Shown piece by piece: positions 32,688-42,279 of a stretch of 64,000 nucleotides of DNA (positions within the stretch are counted from its first letter, which is position 1; every line of letters begins with the position of its first letter). The position numbers and the translations under genes are program-made. Under the pieces are notes generated by a model, which saw only the letters and a list, made by a program, of their open reading frames with translations, ran no database searches and was not told the DNA's origin. The stretch spans positions 52,605 through 116,604 of the forward strand of contig CANNEE010000016.1 of the NCBI GenBank assembly GCA_947503555.1. The letters are read 5' to 3'. Origin of the DNA: an uncultured Shewanella sp. (GTDB lineage Bacteria; Pseudomonadota; Gammaproteobacteria; Enterobacterales; Shewanellaceae).

Positions 32688-35600
32688 TGCCATTTCGACT
32701 TAAAACCATTTTAGGCATCGCACTTATTGAAGGTATTTTCCTGTTAGTCTTGGTGTACACCAGTATCGATTATTTACAGGTGTCCAACCGTGCCGAGATT
32801 AATAAGCGGGCTCAATCTACTGCGAGCTTGTTTGCCGCGGCCGCTAAAGATGCGGTGATTAGCTCGGATATTTCTACTTTAGAGCTATTAGCAGACGAGC
32901 TATTAATGGCCTCAGAGGTAAAATATATCAAGATTTATGATGCCGAACGTTTGCTAGTGAGCGCGGGCGATCTGGCATTATTGTCTCAAGAGAACATCAA
33001 AGATCATGACATTAGTGGTGTCGATGATGGTGTACTGGATGTGGCAAGTGATATTCAAGAGTCTGGCTACTATTTCGGTAAAGTAGCCATGGGCTTTAGT
33101 ACCGCTCAACTTGATGAGTTTATGGCGAAAGCATCGACGCGTATCTCTTCGATTGCCTTATCCGAAATGTTTCTCGTGGCGCTGTTTTCGTGGATTTTGG
33201 GCTATTACTTAACCCGCAATTTAGATTTGCTGCAAAGGGCTTCAAAAAAGATTCTTAAGGGGCAGTCGCCGGAAGAGCTGACGGTAAAGGGAACCGATGA
33301 GATAGCGCAAACCGTTAAGGCTTTTAATGAGATGGGAATTAAAGTCAATGAACGAACCCAGGCTCTTGAAAACGCTAATACTCGGTTAAATGGTATTCTC
33401 ACCGCTGCGGTAGATGGCTTTGTCATTATCGATACTCAAGGCATTATTCAGCAGGTCAACCCGGCTGTGAGCCAGTTATTTGGCTATGACAGTGAAGAGC
33501 TTCTCGGTGAAAATGTTGCTATATTTTTGCCCGCAACCGAGCGCCATAGACACGATGGCTATATTCAGCATTATTTGGCAACTGGAGAGGCCAAAATTAT
33601 CGGTCAAGGTCGTGAAGTGATGGCTCAACATAAGCTTGGTCATCTGTTCCCTGTCGATCTGTCTGTCTCAAAAATGATTCTAGATAATCAAACCATGTTC
33701 CTTGGCTTAGTGAAAGATCTAAGTGATATCAAATCTAAACAGGATGCGGTAGCGCGCTCAGAAGCGATTTTACTGGCAACCTTAGAGGCTAGCCATGATG
33801 CGCTCATTACCATAGATATGACGGGGCGGGTGTTGGAGTTTAATGAGTCAGCAGTTAGCTTATTTGGTTATAGCCGAGAGCAAGCACTTGGCCAGTTATT
33901 GGAAGATTTAATTATTCCACCCGAGCATCATAAAGCCCATAGGGCGGGAATGGAGCATTATAGGCGCACAGGCGAAGGCCCTGTATTGAATAAGCAGATA
34001 GAAGTACCTGCCATGACTCAAGCTGGCGATATAGTGCCCGTAGAGATGACAGTCATTCCGATTCAGCTCGATGATGAAGTACTCATGACGGCCTTTTTAC
34101 GGGACATTAGTGAGCGTAAACAAACGGAAAATAAACTTAAACAAGCAAAAGAGGAAGCAGAGCAGGGCAGTAAAGCTAAATCACGTTTTCTTGCGACCAT
34201 GAGCCATGAAATTCGCTCGCCGCTCAACGCCGTTCTGGGCAGTGTCGAATTGATGTTAGAGTCAGGACTCAATCAAGATCAGCGCCTTTACGCCAATACG
34301 GCTAAGGAAGCGGGAACGGCCTTGTTGAGTACCATTAACGACATTTTAGACTTTTCTAAGATTGAAGCTGGGCAAATGGCGTTAGTTGAAGGAGAGTTTC
34401 AACCGGTAGCCGTCGTCAATCAGGTGCTGCAAATACTATCGCCAAAGGCTCAAGATAAAGGGCTACACCTTGCCAGTTTCATTAATCGTAATGTCCCCAG
34501 TTACCTTGTAGGTGATGAACAAAAGCTAAGGCAGGTGCTTCATAATCTAGTGGATAATGCCATTAAGTTTTCAACCTCTGGTTGTATTGCCGTTGAAATG
34601 TGGATGCCAGATCAGGCCGCAGAGCCACCTGTATTAGCGTGCAGAGTCAAAGATCAAGGAATCGGTATCGCACCAGAATTGCAAGAAAGTCTGTTTAAAG
34701 AGTTTTATCAGGTTCATGATGAAAATAACACCAGCTATAAAGGCTCTGGGCTTGGGCTGGCAATATCTGCTGAACTCATCAGTATGATGGGGGGAGAAAT
34801 AGCGGTTGAGAGTAAGCTAGGTCAAGGGTGTTGCTTTAGTTTTCATGTGGTACTTGAGCATAGCGAACATCAAGAAGAGCCCCTTAGGGGAATACCGAGC
34901 CATAGTCGAGTGCTGCTGGTTTTCCCAGATGATGTCGTTGCTGAACTTATCAATAAGCAATACAGCCAATATGGTGTTGAGTTAACACATATTAAGCATG
35001 TCGCTGATATTTATAAGTTTAATCAAGTCAAAGGCAGGTTTAATCTTATTTTGTTTGATGAAACCTGTTTAACCGAGCTTAACGCTGCTCAAGTGGCAAT
35101 TTTGAAACGGGATTTCTTGTTCGAATCAGGGCAACTGGCAAGTATGGTGTCAGGGATCAGCAGTGATGTGTCATCTATCATGGTGCAGATAGGGTTAGAG
35201 AGGGTGGTGAATAAGCCCGTAAGCCGTGGAATTTTACTGTCCTTACTGACTAGCAAAGAGGAGCAATCGAAGCAGAATGAGTCTGAACCGTCGATGGCTT
35301 CAGCAAATATCGAACCCAGCCAAATTCATATCTTATTAGCAGAAGATAGTCCCGCCAATCAAATGGTCGCAGGGAAAATGCTTACCAGCGAAGGCTATCA
35401 AGTCGATTATGCTAACAATGGGTTAGAAGCAGTGGAGATGGCTCAAGCCAAGGAATATCAGCTGATATTGATGGATATGCGCATGCCACAAATGGATGGC
35501 GTTGAAGCGACCAAGAAGATATTAGTGCGCAAGCCAGAGCAGTTAGTCCTAGCTATGTCAGCCAATGTGCTCAAGCAAGATGTTGAGCTTTGTTTGCAGG

Positions 35601-36382
35601 CGGGAATGAGGGATTTTATTGCTAAGCCTGTGCAGCGCAAAGAGTTATTATCGGGTGTTGATTACTGGCTAAGAAAGGTCTTAATTGAGTGCTCGCAACC
35701 TGCTGAGTCAGTGCAAAATGACACATTGCCAGTTTCCTTTGAGCCGTGCCAAGAAGAGAGTACTGAAATAGCGAATGACTTAGGTGTTAAAGACTCGTTA
35801 TCGACGGATGTTGCCCCCGTTGCTCAGCCTCCTATTGAGCGCCAAGCGATGACATCTGAGGTTAATCCTCAAAGCAAAGCAGTGGATGAAGCGATAGATG
35901 ACGCCATCATTGATAGGGTTATAGTCGATGACTTACTCACGACATTAGGACAGCAAAGTGTTGTTAATATGCTGGCAGTCTTTATAAAAGAAGCGCAGGG
36001 ACGATTGCAGGCATTGACTGAGTTAAGCCAAGGGCTCAATGAGGTCAAGAAGCAGAAAATGTCGGTGGCTCTGTGTCTTGAGTCAGAGCAAGAATTAGAA
36101 AGAGAAGCATCGCTTGAAAGTGAGCATATTGCTTTGTCGCCTCTTACCTGTGACAGTAAAACTGATAAGATGACCTATGATTATGATGCCATAGAGGGTG
36201 AAGCCCACACACTTAAGAGTAGCTCAGGTAGCTTTGGTGCTAAGGCATTATTTGAGTCGGCAAAAACGCTCGAAACCTTGGCTAGAGAGCAGAATCAAAC
36301 GGATATTGGTGCACAGTTACAAGCTACAATTAAGATAGGTCGTGACACCATAACCTATTACCAACAACATTTTAAAGGCTAG
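32687..36382 (+). CDS. Hybrid histidine kinase with HAMP, two PAS, receiver and HPt domains
   Basis: A 1231-residue membrane sensor. Two membrane segments (about 7-29 and 155-175) bracket a periplasmic domain that could contact the PhnD-like protein. Then a HAMP region, PAS 1 (from AAVDGFVIIDTQG), PAS 2 (from EASHDALITIDMTG), a HisKA domain with FLATMSHEIRSPLNAV, a HATPase domain with N-box LVDNAIKF and GLGLAIS, a degenerate receiver-like stretch (about 740-850), a true receiver (ILLAEDSPANQMV, LILMDMRMPQMDG) and a C-terminal HPt with EAHTLKSSSGSFGA near 1190. The HPt is interrupted by a polar insertion. It likely passes phosphate to the sigma-54 regulator encoded 4 bases downstream, comparable to RscS/SypF. 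Confidence 0.92.
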   Translation: MPFRLKTILGIALIEGIFLLVLVYTSIDYLQVSNRAEINKRAQSTASLFAAAAKDAVISSDISTLELLADELLMASEVKYIKIYDAERLLVSAGDLALLSQENIKDHDISGVDDGVLDVASDIQESGYYFGKVAMGFSTAQLDEFMAKASTRISSIALSEMFLVALFSWILGYYLTRNLDLLQRASKKILKGQSPEELTVKGTDEIAQTVKAFNEMGIKVNERTQALENANTRLNGILTAAVDGFVIIDTQGIIQQVNPAVSQLFGYDSEELLGENVAIFLPATERHRHDGYIQHYLATGEAKIIGQGREVMAQHKLGHLFPVDLSVSKMILDNQTMFLGLVKDLSDIKSKQDAVARSEAILLATLEASHDALITIDMTGRVLEFNESAVSLFGYSREQALGQLLEDLIIPPEHHKAHRAGMEHYRRTGEGPVLNKQIEVPAMTQAGDIVPVEMTVIPIQLDDEVLMTAFLRDISERKQTENKLKQAKEEAEQGSKAKSRFLATMSHEIRSPLNAVLGSVELMLESGLNQDQRLYANTAKEAGTALLSTINDILDFSKIEAGQMALVEGEFQPVAVVNQVLQILSPKAQDKGLHLASFINRNVPSYLVGDEQKLRQVLHNLVDNAIKFSTSGCIAVEMWMPDQAAEPPVLACRVKDQGIGIAPELQESLFKEFYQVHDENNTSYKGSGLGLAISAELISMMGGEIAVESKLGQGCCFSFHVVLEHSEHQEEPLRGIPSHSRVLLVFPDDVVAELINKQYSQYGVELTHIKHVADIYKFNQVKGRFNLILFDETCLTELNAAQVAILKRDFLFESGQLASMVSGISSDVSSIMVQIGLERVVNKPVSRGILLSLLTSKEEQSKQNESEPSMASANIEPSQIHILLAEDSPANQMVAGKMLTSEGYQVDYANNGLEAVEMAQAKEYQLILMDMRMPQMDGVEATKKILVRKPEQLVLAMSANVLKQDVELCLQAGMRDFIAKPVQRKELLSGVDYWLRKVLIECSQPAESVQNDTLPVSFEPCQEESTEIANDLGVKDSLSTDVAPVAQPPIERQAMTSEVNPQSKAVDEAIDDAIIDRVIVDDLLTTLGQQSVVNMLAVFIKEAQGRLQALTELSQGLNEVKKQKMSVALCLESEQELEREASLESEHIALSPLTCDSKTDKMTYDYDAIEGEAHTLKSSSGSFGAKALFESAKTLETLAREQNQTDIGAQLQATIKIGRDTITYYQQHFKG

Positions 36383-36386
36383 TTAT

Positions 36387-37955
36387 ATGGATATACCAAC
36401 CTCATTTAATGCATTGTTAGTGGAAGATAGCCTATCGCTTGGGGCGCTTTATACTGAATACCTTAGGGCGGAAGGGGCTAAAGTGACCTTAGTGGATCAT
36501 GGTGTTGACGCCTTAAATGAGTTGAAAAAGCACTCTTTTGATCTATTGGTGCTGGATATCAAACTGCCAGACATGTGTGGCATGGACATACTGAGTCAGG
36601 TTCAGCAGTTATACCCTCATTTGAGCGTGATTATGATAACCGCCCATGGCAGTATCGATATTGCCGTAGATGCGATGCGTCAGGGAGCTTTTGATTTTCT
36701 GGTTAAACCTTTTGATGCAAAGCGTTTATCTATCACTATACGTAACGCGCTTAAACAGAATCAGTTGCAACAACTTGTTGATCGTTACGAGAGTAGTTTA
36801 CCTAAGAGTCATTTTCAGGGGTTTATCGGCCAATCCCTAGCTATGCAAACCGTATATAAGACCATAGACAGTGTAGCCAATAGTAAGGCTTCGGTATTTA
36901 TTGTGGGTGAAAGTGGCACAGGCAAAGAGGTGTGTGCTCACGCCATTCATAATGCTGGAAGTCGTCAGGACAAGCCTTTTGTTGCGTTAAACTGCGCCTC
37001 TATTCCCAAGGATTTGATTGAGAGTGAAATTTTTGGCCACACTAAAGGCGCGTTCACCGGTGCCCATACCAATAGAGACGGTGCCGCGAGCAGAGCTCAT
37101 GGTGGAACCCTGTTCTTAGATGAAATTTGCGAGATGGAGTTATCTCTGCAGAGCAAATTACTGCGCTTTATTCAAACCGGTGTATTTCAGCGCGTGGGTG
37201 GTACTCGAGAAGAGAAGGTGGATGTGCGTTTTATTAGTGCAACCAATAGAGACCCTTGGGAAGAGGTGCAGGCTAACCGCTTTCGTGAAGACCTCTTTTA
37301 TCGCCTACACGTTATTCCAATTGAGTTACCGCCACTACGTGCCAGAGGCAAAGATATTTTGTTGTTGGCCAAGTCGTTATTAAAAGAGTATAACCGAGAA
37401 GAAGCGAAAAAATTTAAGGGCTTTAGCCCGCAGGCAGAGCAAGCTTTACTGAATTATCCATGGCCAGGCAATGTGAGACAATTACAAAATGTGATTCGCC
37501 AAGCCGTCGTTTTAGGTGATGGGGATAAAATCGAACTTGAGATGTTAGGACAGATAACTCAAACCATTGGCTCCTCTGAGGGGGATTTGAAGTCGAGCTC
37601 TCGTCAAAGCCGTCTCAGGGAGACTGTGCATAGTGCCAATACCAATGGTGTAGATCCTGTTGATATCGAACGAATCAACCCTTTCTCGTCACAGGTGAAT
37701 CAACCAGAAGATGAGCGACTCAATCAGCCTGACATGATGCAAGAGGTTGAAACCCAATTCGGCACCGAGTTTGATAAAACCTCAGATGAAGGCCATCAAA
37801 GTGAGATTATTCCCCTTTGGATTGCAGAAAAAAATACCATAGAACAGGCCATAGCCCTATGTGATGGCAATGTACCTAAAGCGGCAGCTATGTTAGATAT
37901 TAGCGCCTCTACCATTTATAGAAAACGCCAAAGCTGGGAAGAGAGAGAAGCCTAA
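36387..37955 (+). CDS. Sigma-54-dependent response regulator (NtrC family, SypG/LuxO-like)
   Basis: A 522-residue enhancer-binding activator. The receiver (residues 8-120) has LVEDSLSLG, phospho-acceptor VLDIKLPDMCG and the Lys in LVKPFDAKR. The AAA+ domain (about 145-375) has Walker A GESGTGKE, the sigma-54 contact loop GAFTGA and FLDEICEM. A polar linker of about 80 residues follows, then a Fis-type helix-turn-helix at the C-terminus (AIALCDGNVPKAAAMLDI, STIYRKRQ). It is in one operon with the PhnD-like protein and hybrid kinase. It is the obvious candidate to bind the TTTGCA palindromes and drive the sigma-54-like promoters of the EPS operons (inference). Confidence 0.93.
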   Translation: MDIPTSFNALLVEDSLSLGALYTEYLRAEGAKVTLVDHGVDALNELKKHSFDLLVLDIKLPDMCGMDILSQVQQLYPHLSVIMITAHGSIDIAVDAMRQGAFDFLVKPFDAKRLSITIRNALKQNQLQQLVDRYESSLPKSHFQGFIGQSLAMQTVYKTIDSVANSKASVFIVGESGTGKEVCAHAIHNAGSRQDKPFVALNCASIPKDLIESEIFGHTKGAFTGAHTNRDGAASRAHGGTLFLDEICEMELSLQSKLLRFIQTGVFQRVGGTREEKVDVRFISATNRDPWEEVQANRFREDLFYRLHVIPIELPPLRARGKDILLLAKSLLKEYNREEAKKFKGFSPQAEQALLNYPWPGNVRQLQNVIRQAVVLGDGDKIELEMLGQITQTIGSSEGDLKSSSRQSRLRETVHSANTNGVDPVDIERINPFSSQVNQPEDERLNQPDMMQEVETQFGTEFDKTSDEGHQSEIIPLWIAEKNTIEQAIALCDGNVPKAAAMLDISASTIYRKRQSWEEREA

Positions 37956-37994
37956 CTTTGAGTGAGCTTACACTTTAATTTACGGGAAATGTCA

Positions 37995-38744
37995 ATGCAG
38001 TACCTTGTCGATACCCATAGCCATACCTTGGCTTCGAGCCATGCCTATAGCAGTATTCATGATTATCTGAGTGAGGCCAAACGTAAAGGCATTAAGCTGT
38101 TTGCCACCACAGATCATGGACCCGATATGGCCGATGCGCCTCACTTTTGGCACTTTGTTAACTTAAGAGTATTGCCTCGCATGCATGATGGTGTAGGGAT
38201 CTTAAGGGGCATTGAAGCTAATATGAAAAATATCCAAGGTGAAATAGATTACTTTGGTGAGTATCACCAGCAGCTTGATATTATTCTAGCTGGGTTCCAT
38301 GAGCCCGTTTTTCCGCCATCGAATGAAGAGACCCATACTCAAACTATGGTTAACACTATCGCCAGTGGCATGGTGGATGTGATTACTCATCCTGGTAATC
38401 CTAATTATCCCATAGATATTGAGCAAGTCGTTGCCGCCGCGGTTAAATATAATGTTGCGCTGGAGGTGAATAACTCCTCTTTTGCTACCTCTCGCAAAGG
38501 CAGTGAGGCTAACTGTTTAGCCATTATTCAAGCGGCTAAGGCTCAGGGAGCTCAACTCGTACTGGGCTCAGATGCTCATGTGGCGTTTGATTTAGGTGAG
38601 TTTAGTCTAGCCCTTGAGTTGATTGAACAGGCTGAATTTCCCCATGAGCGTATTTTGAACCGAACGCCAGAAGCTCTACTGAGCTTTTTAGCCTCAAGAG
38701 GCCGAACGAGTGTGCAAGACTTTAAGGCTTACTTTGATTTTTAA
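37995..38744 (+). CDS. PHP-domain phosphatase, YcdX family
   Basis: A 249-residue PHP metallo-phosphatase/hydrolase. Metal-ligand motifs are visible: [15 protein letters not shown] at the N-terminus, [17 protein letters not shown] near 38, GIEANMKN near 70, [10 protein letters not shown] near 130 and LGSDAHVAF near 191. The overall pattern closely matches E. coli YcdX. I chose the ATG at 37995 because homology starts there; ATGs or TTGs further upstream add residues read across the ribosome site. It starts 40 bases after the regulator gene and may be co-transcribed. Its cellular substrate is not established; a role in swarming has been reported for YcdX. Confidence 0.88.
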   Translation: MQYLVDTHSHTLASSHAYSSIHDYLSEAKRKGIKLFATTDHGPDMADAPHFWHFVNLRVLPRMHDGVGILRGIEANMKNIQGEIDYFGEYHQQLDIILAGFHEPVFPPSNEETHTQTMVNTIASGMVDVITHPGNPNYPIDIEQVVAAAVKYNVALEVNNSSFATSRKGSEANCLAIIQAAKAQGAQLVLGSDAHVAFDLGEFSLALELIEQAEFPHERILNRTPEALLSFLASRGRTSVQDFKAYFDF

Positions 38745-38863
38745 AGTGACATGTAGCGGCAATAGACTTTTTTTTACCATGTTCAAGCGTTTGGTTATTA
38801 AAGCTTTTCAATATAGGCTGGCATAATCATTGCCATGTTTGATTTGACGTATTAGGAGATACT

Positions 38864-39688
38864 TTGCACGGGGTTGATTTAACACATTCATATAAGCTAG
38901 GTGTCGATAAACTTGCATTGCAAGCCATTGCGGATTTAGCTATATCCGCTGGTGATGCCATTATGCAGTATTACCATGGTGAGAAGGGGCTTGGGATACA
39001 GCAAAAAAGCGATGATAGCCCAGTCACTTTGGCAGATCTCGCCAGCCATGGGGTGATTGTAGAAGGATTAAAGCAACTAACACCCAATATTCCTATTATG
39101 TCTGAAGAGGCGCCCAACATTAGCTGGTCTGAGCGTCAGTCATGGACTGTTTATTGGTTAATTGACCCTTTAGATGGCACCAAAGAGTTTATCGGCCAAA
39201 ATGGTGAGTTTACTGTCAATATCGCTTTGATTGTAAACGGTCAAGCCGTTGCAGGTGTGGTTTATGCGCCTGTTTTGGGTAAATGTTATTGTGGCTCTTT
39301 AGGGCAAGGGGCTTGGTGCATCGATGATCATCAAAACACACCTTTTTCACTGACAGCGACTGCAAAGGTAAAGCGGAGTAAGCCCATTGTCGTTGGTAGT
39401 CGTTCTCATCCTAGCCCAGAGCTAGGTCAGTATTTAGATTCTTTGCCAGCTTATGAGTTGCTGTCTGTGGGGAGCTCATTGAAGTTTTGCATGCTTGCAG
39501 AAGGTAAGGCCGATCTTTACCCTAGGTTAGGACCGACGAGCGAGTGGGATACGGCTGCGGCCCAGGCAGTATTAGAAGCCGCTGGTGGCAAGGTGAGCTG
39601 TTATCCCAAGAGACAGCCACTGCGTTACAACACAAAAGAAGAGATATTGAATCCTTACTTTATTGCCACGTCAGCCGACTATAGTTAA
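38864..39688 (+). CDS. cysQ: 3'(2'),5'-bisphosphate nucleotidase CysQ
   Basis: Magnesium-dependent phosphatase of the inositol monophosphatase fold that removes PAP (3'-phosphoadenosine 5'-phosphate) formed in sulfate assimilation. It shows MSEEAPNISW near 85, the metal-binding WLIDPLDGTKEFIGQNGEF near 103-121, VVGSRSHPSPE near 180, and SEWDTAAAQAVLEAAGG near 223. The start is a TTG with a well-placed AGGAGA; it extends the N-terminus by about 20 residues compared with E. coli CysQ, so an internal start is possible. It is a single gene with its own upstream region of about 120 bases. Confidence 0.9.
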   Translation: MHGVDLTHSYKLGVDKLALQAIADLAISAGDAIMQYYHGEKGLGIQQKSDDSPVTLADLASHGVIVEGLKQLTPNIPIMSEEAPNISWSERQSWTVYWLIDPLDGTKEFIGQNGEFTVNIALIVNGQAVAGVVYAPVLGKCYCGSLGQGAWCIDDHQNTPFSLTATAKVKRSKPIVVGSRSHPSPELGQYLDSLPAYELLSVGSSLKFCMLAEGKADLYPRLGPTSEWDTAAAQAVLEAAGGKVSCYPKRQPLRYNTKEEILNPYFIATSADYS

Positions 39689-39798
39689 CACAGTTACTCT
39701 AAGGTTCATTGGATAACAAGGTGTTAAGTATTGAGGCTAGGAAGTTGTGTTATATCTCTTAGCTATTGCTTTTGCTTTGTGTTAGTTGAGGAAAATTT

Positions 39799-40683
39799 GT
39801 GAGAATAGGTATAGATCTTGGCGGAACAAAAATAGAGATTCTTGCGATAAATGAGGATGGAGAAAGTTTATATCGTAAACGCATCGCCACTCCCAAGTCT
39901 TACCAAGGCACTCTCGAAGCCATAGGTCAGCTAGTTAAAGAAGCAGAGCTACAACTTGGACAGCAAGTTCGCTTAGGTGTCGGGATTCCTGGCACCCTTT
40001 CTCCTGTGACAGGCTTAGTCAAAAATGCCAATTCAACTTGGCTCAATGGAAGACCCTTTGACAAGGATTTAAGCGTGCTATTAGGGCGCAAGGTGCAAGT
40101 GGCTAATGATGCAAACTGCTTTGCTGTATCTGAAGCGGTAGATGGCGCAGCAAAAGGTCACTCACTCGTCTTTGGTGTGATTTTAGGAACTGGCTGTGGT
40201 GCTGGGATTGCGATTAACGGCAAGGTTCATCAAGGCGGCAATGGTTTAGGTGGTGAGTGGGGGCATAACCCTTTACCTTGGATAGCTACTAAAGAACTCA
40301 ATTCCACCGAGTGCTTTTGTGGTAAACATGATTGTATCGAAACTTATATTTCGGGTACCGGCTTAGAAAATGATTACTTTCGTCAATCAGGAGAAAGCTT
40401 GCCTGCCCAAGATATTTGGCAACTGGCACAACAGGAAAGCTTTGTTGCAGCTAAATGTGTGCATCTATATCTAGATAGATTGGCTCGTGCTTTAGCTCAT
40501 GTGATCAATCTTTTAGACCCAGATATTATAGTGCTCGGCGGTGGCATGTCGAATGCTCAAGAGATCTATTCTGCGTTACCTCTTATATTGCCTCAATATG
40601 TCTTAGGTGGGGAGTGTGCGACTCCTGTTGTGCGGAATCATCATGGTGATTCTTCTGGCGTTCGCGGTGCGGCTTGGTTATAG
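39799..40683 (+). CDS. mak: ROK-family fructokinase (Mak-like)
   Basis: ATP-dependent sugar kinase, 294 residues. The N-terminal phosphate loop is [12 protein letters not shown], followed by [26 protein letters not shown] (near 77-92), [18 protein letters not shown] and [21 protein letters not shown] zinc-binding group sits in [11 protein letters not shown] and [12 protein letters not shown], as in ROK kinases. The NSTWLNG and SGTG stretches resemble E. coli Mak (manno(fructo)kinase) more than NagK or Glk, but substrate remains inferred. The start is GTG with a GAGG site. A 110-base gap separates it from cysQ. Confidence 0.86.
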   Translation: MRIGIDLGGTKIEILAINEDGESLYRKRIATPKSYQGTLEAIGQLVKEAELQLGQQVRLGVGIPGTLSPVTGLVKNANSTWLNGRPFDKDLSVLLGRKVQVANDANCFAVSEAVDGAAKGHSLVFGVILGTGCGAGIAINGKVHQGGNGLGGEWGHNPLPWIATKELNSTECFCGKHDCIETYISGTGLENDYFRQSGESLPAQDIWQLAQQESFVAAKCVHLYLDRLARALAHVINLLDPDIIVLGGGMSNAQEIYSALPLILPQYVLGGECATPVVRNHHGDSSGVRGAAWL

Positions 40684-40725
40684 TCGCTTTTTTCTATTGC
40701 TTCATTTAAGTGAGTGTCGACCAGT

Positions 40726-41478
40726 ATGTTTTGGGTAAAGAAAATCCTATCTATGCTATTGATGCCAATCCCCTTTATTTTATTACTTCTAGTGAGTTGT
40801 CTATTTCTCTTTAAGCATCGCTTTTTTACCAAAGTCTTGCTTGCTTTCACTATTTGCTTGACTGTTTTTTTGAGTAGTAATTTGGGAATGCGCATTTTGG
40901 TCGCCCCCCTAGAATCACAATACGCCATGAATACCCATGTTATAGAAGGTGAGTGCATTGTCTTAGTTTTAGGCTCGGATCACGAATTAGTATCCTCTCG
41001 ACACTGGGTTCAGAGATTATCTTCGACGGCATTAATGAGATTAAGTGAGGGAATACATCAATTAAGCTATGGAGATAACTGTACTTTAGTAACCAGTGGT
41101 TGGAGTGGGACCGATAGTGGTGATAAAAATCAAAGCCATGCTTACGTCGCCGCCCAAGCTGCGCAAGCCCTAGGTGTTGATAAGAGCAAAATAGTGATGT
41201 TATCTGAGGCGAGAGATACAATAGAAGAAGCTGAGGCTATGGCGGAGATATTTGGGCGAAAACCTTTTCGTCTCGTGACGTCAGCAACCCATATGCCAAG
41301 GGCTATGGAGATTTTTATGCATCAAGGCTTATCACCACAGGCTGCCCCTGCCGATTTTATTGGACGTGAGGATGTTTGGTGGCGCTTAAGTGCTGAGAAT
41401 ATACATAAGTGTAGGCGTGCAATACATGAATACTTGGGAATGGCTTGGTTGAGGTTAAAGGCGCAACTGAGTCTATAG
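40726..41478 (+). CDS. elyC: DUF218/ElyC-like membrane protein
   Basis: About 250 residues with two N-terminal membrane segments (about 8-27 and 35-53) and a periplasmic DUF218 domain from about residue 70: ECIVLVLGSDHEL, the TSGWSG loop, and VMLSEARDTIEEAEAMAE with LVTSATHMPRAMEIF near 183. This layout matches E. coli ElyC, which supports cell-envelope and peptidoglycan precursor homeostasis. A start at 40714 (GTG) is also open; 40726 (ATG) aligns with the typical beginning. It lies 42 bases after mak. Confidence 0.82.
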   Translation: MFWVKKILSMLLMPIPFILLLLVSCLFLFKHRFFTKVLLAFTICLTVFLSSNLGMRILVAPLESQYAMNTHVIEGECIVLVLGSDHELVSSRHWVQRLSSTALMRLSEGIHQLSYGDNCTLVTSGWSGTDSGDKNQSHAYVAAQAAQALGVDKSKIVMLSEARDTIEEAEAMAEIFGRKPFRLVTSATHMPRAMEIFMHQGLSPQAAPADFIGREDVWWRLSAENIHKCRRAIHEYLGMAWLRLKAQLSL

Positions 41479-41521
41479 TTTTACTCCATATTAATTTAAA
41501 GCATTATAAAAGAGATCGTTA

Positions 41522-42196
41522 GTGACTTCAGATTTAGATACACCCGTCCATATCAGACCTTATTCAAAACGAAATGGGATTACGTTGACCTTAGTCGGTA
41601 GCCTGCTAGCTTTGGTTGGTTTAGTGCTCTTCTTACTGTCAAAGGCGCTTTTTGCTCAAGGCTTGCTTTGCTTTTGTTTAGGGGTGTTAGCCTTAGTTCT
41701 TGGGATAGCAAAAATGGCGGAGCCGGAAGCTAGCTTAAGTCTCTATAGGGACAAACTCATTTTTAGACATAGAAAAGGGCTGGTTGAAATACCCTGGCAG
41801 CAAATCCAAAGGGTGGATCAGGTTAGGGTTCACCAAGGCATAGAGTTGATTGAACTGCCATATATAGGCTTTAAACTCAAAGATATTACCCCTTTACTAG
41901 AAAGTATTTCCCCTCGGCTTGCCACTGGGTTATTGACTGAGCAGCGACCTTTAATGATGACCGCGGCGGCACAGAATGAAGATCTTGAAGAGCTGGAGGC
42001 TTATTTAGGTGCAGAGTTTAATCCACTTACAGTAAATGAAAGGCAGTACACGGGAGTGTTAGCTATGTTTGGTCATAGAAGCCTGATGCTGGGGCAGCAC
42101 TTGGGTTATCACTTTTATATTGCCAATGACAGTCTAGATAGAACGCCTCAAGAAGCGGTCATCTTGTTGAGAAGCTACTGTTATCGAGAGTCGTGA
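41522..42196 (+). CDS. DUF2982-type membrane protein of unknown function
   Basis: A 224-residue protein with a GTG start. Two hydrophobic segments near residues 18-38 and 43-62 are followed by a cytoplasmic domain beginning with a PH-like strand pattern (LSLYRDKLIFRHRKGLVEIPWQQIQRVDQV). The C-terminal half contains GHRSLMLGQHLGYHFYIANDSLDRTP. I recall this as DUF2982 of Shewanella and relatives, but that could not be checked. It starts 43 bases after the ElyC-like gene and may be co-transcribed. Confidence 0.7.
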   Translation: MTSDLDTPVHIRPYSKRNGITLTLVGSLLALVGLVLFLLSKALFAQGLLCFCLGVLALVLGIAKMAEPEASLSLYRDKLIFRHRKGLVEIPWQQIQRVDQVRVHQGIELIELPYIGFKLKDITPLLESISPRLATGLLTEQRPLMMTAAAQNEDLEELEAYLGAEFNPLTVNERQYTGVLAMFGHRSLMLGQHLGYHFYIANDSLDRTPQEAVILLRSYCYRES

Positions 42197-42200
42197 TATG

Positions 42201-42221
42201 CTGCCATAGTTGCTATGGCAG
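42201..42221 (+). terminator. Stem-loop after the DUF2982-like gene
   Basis: A perfect stem CTGCCATAG/CTATGGCAG with a 3-base loop lies 4 bases after the stop codon. There is no T-run, so it may be an mRNA-stabilising or weak terminator hairpin. Confidence 0.5.
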
Positions 42222-42243
42222 TAACATCACAATGAGGAGCTAT

Positions 42244-42279
42244 ATGAGCAAAGCGACAACGGCTACGCGATACTCTTAA
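42244..42279 (+). CDS. Possible 11-codon micro-ORF
   Basis: An ATG at 42244 preceded by a good GAGGAG site opens 11 codons (MSKATTATRYS) before TAA. It overlaps the last codons of the bactofilin gene on the other strand. It could be a tiny peptide, a remnant of a lost gene, or chance. Confidence 0.25.
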   Translation: MSKATTATRYS

